64,000 nucleotides of DNA from Polynucleobacter sp. MG-27-Goln-C1 (GTDB lineage Bacteria > Pseudomonadota > Gammaproteobacteria > Burkholderiales > Burkholderiaceae), in contig NZ_JACVPM010000002.1 in assembly GCF_018881905.1 (NCBI RefSeq), positions 558,001 through 622,000 of the forward strand, given 5' to 3'. The notes under the pieces are model-generated. The model was not told where the DNA came from and made no database searches. It worked only from the letters and a program-made list of their open reading frames with translations. The translations under genes and the position numbers were made by a program. The number at the start of each line of letters is the position of its first letter. Position 1 is the stretch's first letter. Below are positions 38,668 to 47,004 of the stretch, one piece after another.

Positions 38668-39900
38668 ATGAAAAAATCGCTATTCGCAGTTGCTGCAGTA
38701 ACAGCATTTGCTGGTGCAGCTCAAGCTCAGTCATCAGTGACTGTTTATGGTTTATTGGACGTTGGTTTTGTTGGCAGCACTTCAAGAACAACAGCAGCAA
38801 ATGTACAAACTAAGCAAACTGGTAACTCATTTACTAACAGTGCTGAATCTACAAGCCGTTTGGGTTTCAAAGGCGTTGAAGATCTTGGCGGCGGCATGTC
38901 TGCATTTTTTACTGTTGAGACTGGTTTAACACCAGCTGGCACTAACGCATCACCTTTTAACAACCGTCAGAGCTTTGCTGGTTTGAAAAAGAATGGCGTT
39001 GGCCAAGTTGCATTCGGTACACAGTACACTCCAATTCACGCTGCAGGCGCTTTGACTGACCCAGGTCAGCAAAACAACATGATTGGTAACGTATTTTATG
39101 CTACCAACACTAACGGCGTAGGTAATACTACTCAGGCAGCTGGTGTTGCAACAGGCTTGAACCAAACTACTGACGCTTACACTGTTCGTACAGCTAACAC
39201 ATTGAAACTTGAGAGCGCTACTTTCGCTGGTTTCAATGCTACTGCTATTTACACATTGAATAACCAGAACACAACCCAGACTGCTTCTTACAGCACTTCT
39301 ACTGGTTCTACTGCTGGCGGTAATAACAATAATAGCGGTTGGGGTCTAGGTGTTAACTACACATGGCAAAAATTATTGGTAACAGCAAACTACCAATCAT
39401 TCAAGTCACAAAACCCTTATGGAACCGTTGCTGCTACTAATGCTCTTCCAGCAGGAACTACCCCATCACCAGCAATCTATGGCACAACAGGTGGCTCTAA
39501 CGTTAACGATAATCAAGCATATGTTGCAGCTACCTATGACTTCGGTATCTTGAAGGCTTACGCTCAGTGGGTAAACCGTAAGGTAACTTCTACTGTTAAC
39601 ACCGGCTACTACGCTAGCCGTAGCGCACAACAGTTAGGTGTTCGTAGCTACATCACACCAACAATCGAAGCTTGGGCAAGTGCTGGTAATGGCCGTATCG
39701 ATTCATTCGGTGCAGGTTCACCAACAGCTAACCTCGTAGCATGGCAGTTGGGTTCTAACTATTACCTCAGCAAGCGCACAAACTTGTACGCGATCTATGG
39801 TCAAGCACAAACTTCAAACGTAGTTGTAACTGGTACTAACGCAGGAAACCTATCTGCTAATGCTAATAACTACGCTGTTGGCGTGCGTCACACTTTCTAA
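38668..39900 (+). CDS. Gram-negative general porin
   Basis: Trimeric 16-strand outer-membrane porin of the Burkholderiales type, 410 aa. Signal peptide about 1-20 (MKKSLFAVAAVTAFAGAAQA), mature start QSSVTVYGLLDVGF, then SRLGFKGVEDLGGGMSAFFTVETG and RQSFAGLK typical of the family, and a C-terminal strand ending AVGVRHTF with the terminal phenylalanine required for BAM recognition. Thr/Asn-rich surface loops lie in the middle. GGAG Shine-Dalgarno upstream; strong terminator downstream. Codon choice is markedly uniform (GCT, GGT, AAC, ACT), which fits high expression. Confidence 0.94.
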   Translation: MKKSLFAVAAVTAFAGAAQAQSSVTVYGLLDVGFVGSTSRTTAANVQTKQTGNSFTNSAESTSRLGFKGVEDLGGGMSAFFTVETGLTPAGTNASPFNNRQSFAGLKKNGVGQVAFGTQYTPIHAAGALTDPGQQNNMIGNVFYATNTNGVGNTTQAAGVATGLNQTTDAYTVRTANTLKLESATFAGFNATAIYTLNNQNTTQTASYSTSTGSTAGGNNNNSGWGLGVNYTWQKLLVTANYQSFKSQNPYGTVAATNALPAGTTPSPAIYGTTGGSNVNDNQAYVAATYDFGILKAYAQWVNRKVTSTVNTGYYASRSAQQLGVRSYITPTIEAWASAGNGRIDSFGAGSPTANLVAWQLGSNYYLSKRTNLYAIYGQAQTSNVVVTGTNAGNLSANANNYAVGVRHTF

Positions 39901-39946
39901 TTTAATGCTAGCGTAAGCTAGTTGATAATTGGTCTTGTAACAAATT

Positions 39947-39976
39947 AACCCACTGTGGAAACACAGTGGGTTTTTT
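39947..39976 (+). terminator. Rho-independent terminator after the porin gene
   Basis: CCCACTGTG / CACAGTGGG with a GAAA tetraloop and six T. The flanking A residues extend the stem. A second short hairpin (CTAGC / GCTAG) lies just after the porin stop. Confidence 0.93.
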
Positions 39977-40011
39977 CTTTCATATCAAGGAGCCAGGAAT
40001 GCTCTGTTTAT

Positions 40012-42174
40012 TCAGCGTGATAATGCAATACTCTGGTTGCAAGAACAGATTAAAAATTCTTCAAGGGCTTTAATAGGCGCTAAATCGCAATATAGCTTCT
40101 GGCGATTACCTTTAATTTGCTCGGTGATAAGTGTTCGATACTGTTTGTCTTGAGTGAGCTTCACGGCTTGATTGATATAGTCATCATCCGTTTTGGCAAC
40201 AAGATCTAACATTCCAAGTTGCTCCAATATCCCGCTAGCTAGCCGACCCCTCATAAACTTGCCCTTTTTGGTCACAACGGGGAGAGCGCACTCAATGGCT
40301 TGAATAGAAGTATTAAAGCCTGAGAAGCCAATCGTGTCCAAAAATACATCGGCTTGGTTCATGAGGCCGTAAAAATTAGCGGTTGTCAAAAGAGGGATAA
40401 AAATTACATGATGATTGAAATCAAGATTGCTTTCATGAAATAAATCAGAAAGTCGCTTCTTTAGTAGATCAATGGGCGTGTCAGGAAAGTTAAAAAATAT
40501 TAGCTGGCAGTGAGGTATTTTTTTAACAATATCAACTAAGATCCAATCATTACTTGGGTTGTATTTATAGGGCGTACCTGGACAAAGCAGAATTGGGCGG
40601 TTAACGTTAATTCCTAGCGATGCAAGATCAGGTAAATTAATAGCGCCAACATAAGGCTCGTAATAGCAGCCTAGATTTGGAAGTGATATTAGTTTTTCAC
40701 GGTAGTATTTTTGTGAATCCTTGTCTTCAAATTGCTCTGCAGAAAGATAGTAATCTAGCGTTGGTAGTCCAGATGTCTCTGGGTGCCCCCAAGAACAAAT
40801 CTGTACTGGCGCTATGCGCACACTAGCAAGCTGGCAAGTGAGACGATCCATACCTATTTCTGGGTAAATAATGGCATCTAATTGTTTTTCTTGAATACAG
40901 GATATCCATTTTTCTATTGAATATTTCCCTTGAGTAAAGCTGGTGGCGGATGTTTTTGCAATTTCAGTTTCGCCATCAAATTTTTCCCCCAAATGAAATA
41001 TATGCACCTCAAACAAGGTCGGATCAAGCTTGGTTACCCATCCTTTTAAAATGGCATTCCAGACAGAGTGCTGATGAATATAGCCACTCACAAACCCAAT
41101 TTTCATTTTTGCGCGCGCTGCAACTGCAGTACTGGGAGTCAGTATTGGCTGCAAATCTTTCATGAGCTTGTGACATATATTCCCGTAACGTGATAGAAGT
41201 TTTGAATTGTCCTCATTTTGGTAGGCAAGAAAAAAAAGCTGATGACCGCCGACAACCTTGTAACCATTTTTAATCGTGGTGACATTGATCCAGTCCTCAA
41301 GCTCACTCAGCATGGTGCTGAATAATTCTCTTGAGGCCGCTAGCTCCTCGATGGTTGAATAAATTTTTGGAATTCTTGAAAGCGCTAAGGCATATCTAGC
41401 CTCTAAAGAGGATGGATCTATCTTTAGTGCCGCACCATAACAGCGAGATGAATTAATTGAATCATTAAGTTCATCATAATTATCGCCATTATTGATATGA
41501 GCCTCAACAAAATCAGGCTGCAGGCTAATAGCTTGATCAAAGTATTTGATGGCTAATTTAAAGTCCTTCAGAGATTGGAATAGCGTGCCGCAATTGAAAT
41601 AGGCCTCGGCGTAATCGGGCGCAATTTCTAATGCTTTTTTATAACTACGTAGGGCATCATCATGCATTCCAAGCTCTTGTAGTGCATTGCCGCGATTATT
41701 GAAGGCTTCTGCATATTGCGGGGAAAAACTGATGGCTTTGTCATAATTTATGACGGCATTTTTGTAATCAGTTAGCTCTTGATACGTATTGGCAAGATTG
41801 AAATAGGCTTCAGGGTATCGGGGAGAAAGTTGCGAGCTAGTTTGAAAGTCCTTTAAGGCATCACTAAAGCTTCCAGCTTTGTATAGAGCCAACCCCCTGT
41901 TTAAGTAAACATACTCATTGCTTTGGTTAATTTCAATTGCTTGAGTGAAAAGTTTAATAGCAGATTGAAAATCATTTTTTTGAATCTTCAAAATACCTAA
42001 GAAGTGAAGGGGTTCAAAAAACTCAGGGTTAATTTTAAGCGCTGCAAGGTATTGAGTTTCGGCTTGAGAAAGCTCCCCTGATTGGTGCAGGCGAAAACCA
42101 TTCTCCAAAAAAGTGTTTGCTGTAGATATCAGTTGCGAGGATGGCTTGGATTGAAAATCATTCTTGTTGGGCAT
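40012..42174 (-). CDS. TPR protein with OGT/SPINDLY-like glycosyltransferase domain (GT41)
   Basis: Protein of 720 aa. The N-terminal half (about 15-290) is a run of tetratricopeptide repeats (YPEAYFNLANTYQELTDYKNAVINYDKAI; YAEAFNNRGNALQELG; YAEAYFNCGTLFQSL). The C-terminal half (about 340-710) is an O-GlcNAc-transferase-like fold: KIGFVSGYIHQHSVWN, VQICSWGHPETSGLPTLDYYLS, PILLCPGTPYKYNP and DVFLDTIGFSGFNTSIQAIECALPVV. GT41 enzymes add a sugar from UDP- or GDP-sugar to Ser/Thr of proteins; the acceptor here is unknown. The sequence is more diverged from classical OGT than the second copy at 47.0 kb. Base composition is A+T-rich compared with neighbours. Confidence 0.85.
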   Translation of the reverse strand: MPNKNDFQSKPSSQLISTANTFLENGFRLHQSGELSQAETQYLAALKINPEFFEPLHFLGILKIQKNDFQSAIKLFTQAIEINQSNEYVYLNRGLALYKAGSFSDALKDFQTSSQLSPRYPEAYFNLANTYQELTDYKNAVINYDKAISFSPQYAEAFNNRGNALQELGMHDDALRSYKKALEIAPDYAEAYFNCGTLFQSLKDFKLAIKYFDQAISLQPDFVEAHINNGDNYDELNDSINSSRCYGAALKIDPSSLEARYALALSRIPKIYSTIEELAASRELFSTMLSELEDWINVTTIKNGYKVVGGHQLFFLAYQNEDNSKLLSRYGNICHKLMKDLQPILTPSTAVAARAKMKIGFVSGYIHQHSVWNAILKGWVTKLDPTLFEVHIFHLGEKFDGETEIAKTSATSFTQGKYSIEKWISCIQEKQLDAIIYPEIGMDRLTCQLASVRIAPVQICSWGHPETSGLPTLDYYLSAEQFEDKDSQKYYREKLISLPNLGCYYEPYVGAINLPDLASLGINVNRPILLCPGTPYKYNPSNDWILVDIVKKIPHCQLIFFNFPDTPIDLLKKRLSDLFHESNLDFNHHVIFIPLLTTANFYGLMNQADVFLDTIGFSGFNTSIQAIECALPVVTKKGKFMRGRLASGILEQLGMLDLVAKTDDDYINQAVKLTQDKQYRTLITEQIKGNRQKLYCDLAPIKALEEFLICSCNQSIALSR

Positions 42175-42312
42175 TGGTTACTCAGTAGACTTCTTTATAT
42201 TTATTAAAACTAATTAACCTAATTAATGAGGCAGTTAAAAAGAGCTGAGATTTTCATCCAAGAGACGGCTATATTTTTTAGAAAACAGCAACCATTTACT
42301 CGGCAACTTCAT

Positions 42313-42744
42313 TCAAGTGTTCTTATTTTTTAGACTATCACGAATCTCGCGCAACAAAATAGTGTCCTCTGGTTCTGGGGGTGCTGGTGGAATATCCATC
42401 AGGCGAATCTTATTCACTACTTTGACCATTTGGAAAATCACAAAAGCCAAAAGGATGAAGTTGATCGAGATGGTAATGAAGTTTCCGTAAGCAAAAATTG
42501 GCACCCCGGCCTTTTTTAGGGCATCAAAGGTGTGCGGAACGTTTTCTGGGATTTTTCCAAGCACGACAAAGAGGTTAGTAAAGTCGATATGACCCCCCAA
42601 AAGGGTTGAAATCACAGGCATGACGATGTCATTGACCAGGGAATCAACGATTTTCCCGAAAGCCCCGCCAATGATCACACCCACCGCTAAATCGATCACA
42701 TTACCCTTAACTGCAAAGTCCCGAAACTCCTTTAAAACGCTCAT
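42313..42744 (-). CDS. mscL: Large-conductance mechanosensitive channel MscL
   Basis: Inner-membrane channel opening on hypo-osmotic shock, 143 aa. N-terminal [27 protein letters not shown] is the family signature, followed by the second membrane helix ([23 protein letters not shown] in outline) and a C-terminal cytoplasmic helix ([12 protein letters not shown]). AAGGAAGG Shine-Dalgarno just upstream. The 138 bases between mscL and the preceding glycosyltransferase start hold nothing I can assign. Divergent from petABC. Confidence 0.96.
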   Translation of the reverse strand: MSVLKEFRDFAVKGNVIDLAVGVIIGGAFGKIVDSLVNDIVMPVISTLLGGHIDFTNLFVVLGKIPENVPHTFDALKKAGVPIFAYGNFITISINFILLAFVIFQMVKVVNKIRLMDIPPAPPEPEDTILLREIRDSLKNKNT

Positions 42745-42801
42745 AAATGCCTTCCTTTTGATTTAGATGCAGATTATCCCGAGATTAACCCCATAACTTA
42801 C

Positions 42802-42829
42802 TTGCATACCCTACTTTTTACTTTAAAAT
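42802..42829 (+). promoter_or_regulatory. Candidate promoter of petABC
   Basis: TTGCAT (42802-42807) and TAAAAT (42824-42829) with a 16-base spacer, about 50 bases before petA, in the gap divergent from mscL. A GAGGA Shine-Dalgarno (42868-42872) follows, nine bases from the ATG. Confidence 0.5.
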
Positions 42830-42881
42830 CTTACCTTTAAGCAATTTCCACCCATAAATGCTCTTCCGAGGAATTTTGTAA

Positions 42882-43484
42882 ATGAGTGACAAGCCCTGTA
42901 TGGACAAGGATCGTCGTAATTGGTTGATCGCTACTTCAGCTGTTGGCGGCGTTGGCGCAGCCGCAGCCCTTTACCCTTTTGTGGACAGTTTTGAGCCTTC
43001 TGAGCGCGCTAAGGCCGCTGGGGCAGCTGTTGAGATCGATATCTCTGGCATGCAGCCAGACGAAATGCGCATGGTTGAATGGCGCGGTAAGCCAGTTTGG
43101 GTAGTGCGTCGCACACCTGAGCAAGTTGCCGAGCTCTCAAAAATTGATTCTGAGCTCGCAGACCCTGATTCTTTAAGGGATCCAGCCCAATTTACCCCTC
43201 CTTACGCTCAGAATCAATGGCGTTCAATTAAGCCAGAATACCTGGTTGTAGTAGGCATTTGCACCCATTTAGGCTGCTCTCCTACGGCTAAGTTTGAGGC
43301 CGGCCCTCAGCCTTCTTTGCCGAATACTTGGCCAGGCGGCTTCCTTTGCCCATGTCATGGCTCTACATTCGATATGGCAGGCCGTGTATTTAAGAACAAA
43401 CCAGCTCCAGATAACCTTGAAGTGCCGCCACATATGTATTTGAGCGATACCAAGATTCTGGTTGGCGAAGATAAGAAGGCCTAA
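42882..43484 (+). CDS. petA: Cytochrome bc1 complex Rieske iron-sulfur subunit
   Basis: 2Fe-2S Rieske protein of ubiquinol-cytochrome c reductase, 200 aa. A Tat-type N-terminus (RRNWL, then a hydrophobic anchor about 14-34) fits export by the Tat system encoded at 35.4-37 kb. Cluster ligands are CTHLGC (C127, H129, C132) and CPCH (C156, C158, H159). First gene of petABC, ten bases before petB. Confidence 0.97.
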   Translation: MSDKPCMDKDRRNWLIATSAVGGVGAAAALYPFVDSFEPSERAKAAGAAVEIDISGMQPDEMRMVEWRGKPVWVVRRTPEQVAELSKIDSELADPDSLRDPAQFTPPYAQNQWRSIKPEYLVVVGICTHLGCSPTAKFEAGPQPSLPNTWPGGFLCPCHGSTFDMAGRVFKNKPAPDNLEVPPHMYLSDTKILVGEDKKA

Positions 43485-43494
43485 GGAGAGATAA

Positions 43495-44895
43495 ATGGCA
43501 TTTCATGAAAAAGTAGTCCCAGCGGACGCTCCTGTAGCTCAGAAGGTTATGGCATGGGTTGACTCACGTTTACCTGTTACAGAGGCCTTTAAAAGGCATA
43601 TGAGTGAGTATTACGCACCTAAAAATCTGAACTTTTTCTATATCTTTGGCGCGTTAGCTATTGTTGTATTGGCAATTCAGATCATTACTGGAATTTTCTT
43701 GGTAATGAACTACAAGCCTGATGCTGCTAAGGCGTTTGAGTCTGTTGAGTACATCATGCGTGAAGTCCCTTGGGGCTGGTTGATTCGCTATATGCACTCC
43801 ACCGGCGCCTCAATGTTCTTCGTAGTGGTTTACATGCACATGTTCCGTGGCTTGATTTATGGTTCTTACCGTAAGCCGCGTGAATTGATTTGGATTTTCG
43901 GTTGCGCCATTTTCTTGTGCTTGATGGGCGAGGCTTTCTTTGGCTACCTGCTCCCATGGGGCCAAATGTCCTACTGGGGTGCACAAGTCATTGTTAACTT
44001 ATTCTCCGCCATTCCATTAATTGGCCCAGACCTGTCCTTATGGTTGCGTGGCGATTATGTGGTTGGTGATGCAACGCTAAATCGTTTCTTTGCATTCCAT
44101 GTGATTGCTATTCCGTTGGTATTGATTGGTTTAGTTGCTGCGCACATTCTTGCATTGCATGAGGTGGGCTCAAACAATCCTGATGGCGTAGAAATTAAAG
44201 ATACGCTTGATGCAAATGGGCATCCAGTAGATGGCATTCCATTCCATCCTTATTACAGCGTTCATGACGTGATGTACTTGGGTGGATTCTTAATGGTGTT
44301 TGCTTGCATCGTATTCTTCGCTCCAGAAATGGGCGGATACTTTTTAGAAGCCAATAACTTCATACCTGCGAATCCATTTGTTACGCCAACGCATATTGCA
44401 CCGGTCTGGTATTTCACGCCGTTCTACTCTATGTTGCGCGCAACTACCTCAAACTTCTTACTTCCACTGTGGATTTTCTTGGCAGTGATTTTGGGAATGT
44501 TCGCACTCAAATCTAACAATATTAAAGTTAAGGGTGCATGTGCTGCAATTGCCTTGATTTTGGCTGCCGGCTTTTACGCATTTGATGCTAAGTTCTGGGG
44601 TGTCGTGATCATGGGTGGTTCTGTTGTGATCATGTTCTTCTTGCCTTGGTTGGATCACTCTCCGGTGAAATCCATTCGCTATCGCCCACAGTTCCATAAA
44701 TATATTTATGGCGTGTTTGTGGTGAGCTTTGTGATTTTGGGTTACTTGGGTATTGAGCCGCCATCACCAGTATTTGAAAAGATTTCTCAGATTTGCACTA
44801 TTTATTATCTGGGCTTCTTCTTGGCAATGCCGTTTTGGAGCAAGCTTGGTACATTCAAGCAAGTCCCAACTCGCGTTACTTTTAAGTCCCATTAA
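43495..44895 (+). CDS. petB: Cytochrome bc1 complex cytochrome b
   Basis: Dihaem membrane subunit that oxidises ubiquinol at the Qo site and reduces quinone at Qi; 466 aa. Haem histidines lie in RYMHSTGASMFF and FAFHVIAIPLVL-type helices; LLPWGQMSYWGA is another family block. The Qo-site motif is PVWY (in HIAPVWYFTPFY) instead of the commoner PEWY, a known variant among beta/gammaproteobacteria. The AAGGAGAGATAA region just before the ATG provides the Shine-Dalgarno. Confidence 0.97.
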   Translation: MAFHEKVVPADAPVAQKVMAWVDSRLPVTEAFKRHMSEYYAPKNLNFFYIFGALAIVVLAIQIITGIFLVMNYKPDAAKAFESVEYIMREVPWGWLIRYMHSTGASMFFVVVYMHMFRGLIYGSYRKPRELIWIFGCAIFLCLMGEAFFGYLLPWGQMSYWGAQVIVNLFSAIPLIGPDLSLWLRGDYVVGDATLNRFFAFHVIAIPLVLIGLVAAHILALHEVGSNNPDGVEIKDTLDANGHPVDGIPFHPYYSVHDVMYLGGFLMVFACIVFFAPEMGGYFLEANNFIPANPFVTPTHIAPVWYFTPFYSMLRATTSNFLLPLWIFLAVILGMFALKSNNIKVKGACAAIALILAAGFYAFDAKFWGVVIMGGSVVIMFFLPWLDHSPVKSIRYRPQFHKYIYGVFVVSFVILGYLGIEPPSPVFEKISQICTIYYLGFFLAMPFWSKLGTFKQVPTRVTFKSH

Positions 44896-44924
44896 TTCAG
44901 ACACCCGAGAAATTAGGAACTAGT

Positions 44925-45698
44925 ATGAAACGAATTCTGCAAACTTTGATGGGCGTCTGCCAAGCAACAGTTTTAGTTGCTGCCCTAGGTTTTGGCATTA
45001 GCGCCAATGCAAATGAAGGTGGCTTCCCATTGGACGCAGCGCCTAATCGCGTTAGCAATAATGCTTCCTTGCAAAACGGCGCTAAGTTATTTGTAAACTA
45101 TTGCTTGAATTGCCATGCAGCTTCAAGCATGCGTTACAACCGCTTGCGTGACATTGGTTTGACCGATCAACAGATCAAAGATAACTTGATTTTGACTGAC
45201 GCTAAAGTCGGCGATCTCATGACAATCTCGATGACTCCAAAAGAGGGCAAAGCATTCTTCGGAAAGACTCCTCCGGACCTGTCGGTTGAGGCACGTGCAC
45301 GTGGAACGGATTGGCTCTATACCTACTTCCGCACTTTCTATAAAGACGATACAACTCAAACTGGTTGGAATAACTTGGTATACCCGAACGTTGGTATGCC
45401 ACATGTTCTCTGGCAGTTACAAGGTGAGCGTGCTGCAAAGTTTGAAGAGCGTAAAGATCCGCATGACGAGAGTCGTACAGAAAAAGTATTCGTAGGTTTT
45501 GAGCAGTTGACGCCAGGCACTATGAAGTCACAAGAGTATGACGACAACATCGCCGATTTAGTTGCTTTCATGTCTTGGATGGCTGAGCCAGTTCAACTCG
45601 AGCGTAAGCGTCTTGGTGTTGTAGTGCTGATATTTTTAGCAATCTTTACATTGCTTGCATGGCGCTTGAACAAAGCTTATTGGAAAGATATCCACTAA
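44925..45698 (+). CDS. petC: Cytochrome bc1 complex cytochrome c1
   Basis: Haem c subunit passing electrons from the Rieske protein to a soluble cytochrome, 257 aa. Signal peptide about 1-29, haem site CLNCH (60-64), NVGMPHVLW and the C-terminal membrane anchor (about 228-250: VVVLIFLAIFTLLAWRLNKAYW). Methionine ligand probably in the MPHVLW region. The soluble acceptor may be the cytochrome c4 at 5.1 kb. Confidence 0.96.
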   Translation: MKRILQTLMGVCQATVLVAALGFGISANANEGGFPLDAAPNRVSNNASLQNGAKLFVNYCLNCHAASSMRYNRLRDIGLTDQQIKDNLILTDAKVGDLMTISMTPKEGKAFFGKTPPDLSVEARARGTDWLYTYFRTFYKDDTTQTGWNNLVYPNVGMPHVLWQLQGERAAKFEERKDPHDESRTEKVFVGFEQLTPGTMKSQEYDDNIADLVAFMSWMAEPVQLERKRLGVVVLIFLAIFTLLAWRLNKAYWKDIH

Positions 45699-45777
45699 GC
45701 CAAAGTAGTTAGGGATTTAAAGTCGCAGTTGTTTGTGCGTTTGTTGTATTGAAGTAGATATTTAAGGAAATAAATTT

Positions 45778-46389
45778 ATGATGGTGTTGTACTCGGGCAC
45801 AAACTGCCCATTCTCGCAACGCTGCCGTTTGGTGCTTTTCGAAAAAGGCATGGACTTTGAAATCCGCGATGTGGACTTGTTTAACAAGCCAGAAGACATC
45901 TCGGTGATGAATCCTTATGGCCAAGTTCCAATCTTGGTTGAGCGCGACTTGATTTTGTATGAGTCAAACATCATCAATGAATATATTGATGAGCGTTTCC
46001 CGCATCCACAATTGATGCCACCTGACCCTGTAGCACGCGCACGCGCACGTCTCTTCCTCTTCAACTTTGAGAAAGAGTTATTTGTGCATGTAGCTGCCCT
46101 TGAGAATGAAAAAGGCAAAGCTGCTGAGAAGTCTCATGAAAAAGCACGTTTAGCTATTCGTGATCGCTTGACTCAGTTGGCGCCGATCTTTGTGAAGAAC
46201 AAGTACATGCTCGGTGAAGAGTTCTCCATGCTAGATGTTGCAATCGCTCCTTTGCTGTGGCGTTTAGAGCATTACGGTATTGACCTTTCTCGTAATGCGG
46301 CAGCCTTATTGAAGTACGCTGAGCGTATTTTCAGTAGACCTGCTTACATTGAGGCTTTGACACCTTCAGAAAAGGTAATGCGTCGCTAA
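45778..46389 (+). CDS. sspA: Stringent starvation protein A (GST-like)
   Basis: RNA-polymerase-associated glutathione-S-transferase-fold protein, 203 aa, that aids stationary-phase and stress transcription. N-terminal thioredoxin-like domain (LYSGTNCPFSQRCRLVLFEKGMDFEIRDVD; NPYGQVPILVERDLILYESNIINEYIDERFPHP) and an all-alpha C-terminal domain. Two adjacent ATGs at 45778 and 45781; AAGGA precedes. Located between petC and sspB as in many betaproteobacteria. Confidence 0.95.
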   Translation: MMVLYSGTNCPFSQRCRLVLFEKGMDFEIRDVDLFNKPEDISVMNPYGQVPILVERDLILYESNIINEYIDERFPHPQLMPPDPVARARARLFLFNFEKELFVHVAALENEKGKAAEKSHEKARLAIRDRLTQLAPIFVKNKYMLGEEFSMLDVAIAPLLWRLEHYGIDLSRNAAALLKYAERIFSRPAYIEALTPSEKVMRR

Positions 46390-46420
46390 GCGGCTCATTA
46401 CCCATGCTGGCAAGATAAGC

Positions 46421-46822
46421 ATGTCTGATATCCCAAGTAATAAACCCTACCTAATCCGTGCCCTACATCAGTGGTGCACGGATTTTGGTTTTACGCCCTT
46501 TATGGCTGTATTTGTAGACTCCACTGTTGAGGTGCCTATGGAGTTTGTGAAGAATGATGAGATTGTTCTTAATCTATCCCTTGAGGCCTGCCATCAGCTT
46601 AATTTAGATAATGATTGGATTAGCTTTCAGGCGAGATTTGGCGGCGTCCCAAGGAAAATCATGGTTCCAGTAAGTCATGTTCTGGCAATCTATGCCCGAG
46701 AAAATGGCCAAGGAATGTCATTTCCATTTGACCCTAATCAGGCTAATAAGGCCAGGGAAGTAGGCTTGGATGAGGCTGAAAAGCCAAAAACAAATAGACC
46801 TTCCTTAACGATTGTGAAATAG
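46421..46822 (+). CDS. sspB: ClpXP adaptor protein SspB
   Basis: Adaptor that delivers ssrA-tagged and other proteins to ClpXP, 133 aa. The substrate-binding domain is visible (KPYLIRALHQWCTDFGFTPFMAVFVD; VLNLSLEACHQLNLDNDWISFQARFGGVPRKIMVPVSHVLAIYARENGQGM in outline), followed by a flexible acidic/basic tail and a C-terminal RPSLTIVK, the ClpX-binding motif. Confidence 0.95.
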   Translation: MSDIPSNKPYLIRALHQWCTDFGFTPFMAVFVDSTVEVPMEFVKNDEIVLNLSLEACHQLNLDNDWISFQARFGGVPRKIMVPVSHVLAIYARENGQGMSFPFDPNQANKAREVGLDEAEKPKTNRPSLTIVK

Positions 46823-46840
46823 GATAAAATATTACTCGTT

Positions 46841-46916
46841 GCCCCTTTAGCTCATCTGGTAGAGCAACTGATTTGTAATCAGTAGGTGGTCTGTTCGAGT
46901 CGGACAAGGGGCACCA
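46841..46916 (+). tRNA. tRNA-Thr (anticodon UGU)
   Basis: Full cloverleaf of 76 nt: acceptor GCCCCTT/AAGGGGC, D-arm GCTC/GAGC, anticodon stem ACTGA/TCAGT with loop TTTGTAA (anticodon TGT at 46874-46876), T-loop GTTCGAGTC, and an encoded CCA end (46914-46916). TAAAAT at 46825-46830, ten bases upstream, is a plausible -10 overlapping the region just after sspB. Confidence 0.97.
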
Positions 46917-46925
46917 AAAATACTC

Positions 46926-46960
46926 AAAGGATTTACAGATCTGCGCTGTAAATCCTTTTT
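46926..46960 (+). terminator. Rho-independent terminator after tRNA-Thr
   Basis: Perfect 13-bp stem AAAGGATTTACAG / CTGTAAATCCTTT with a seven-base loop and T run, starting ten bases after the tRNA CCA. Confidence 0.92.
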
Positions 46961-46991
46961 CATTTGTCTCGGTACCCTCCAATCAATCGAA

Positions 46992-46997
46992 TAAAAT
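46992..46997 (+). promoter_or_regulatory. Candidate -10 box of the second OGT-like gene, 7 nt from the start codon
   Basis: TAAAAT followed by seven bases (CTTTTTT) and the ATG at 47005; no Shine-Dalgarno. It may be the -10 of a leaderless transcript. The -35 region is not convincing. Confidence 0.35.
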
Positions 46998-47004
46998 CTT
47001 TTTT

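Noticed and set aside
46743-46982. Minus-strand open frame of 79 codons across sspB end and tRNA-Thr
   Set aside because: It is the antisense reading of the tRNA and its terminator; the segment PLSDSNRPPTDYKSVALP is a well-known translation artefact of tRNA genes.
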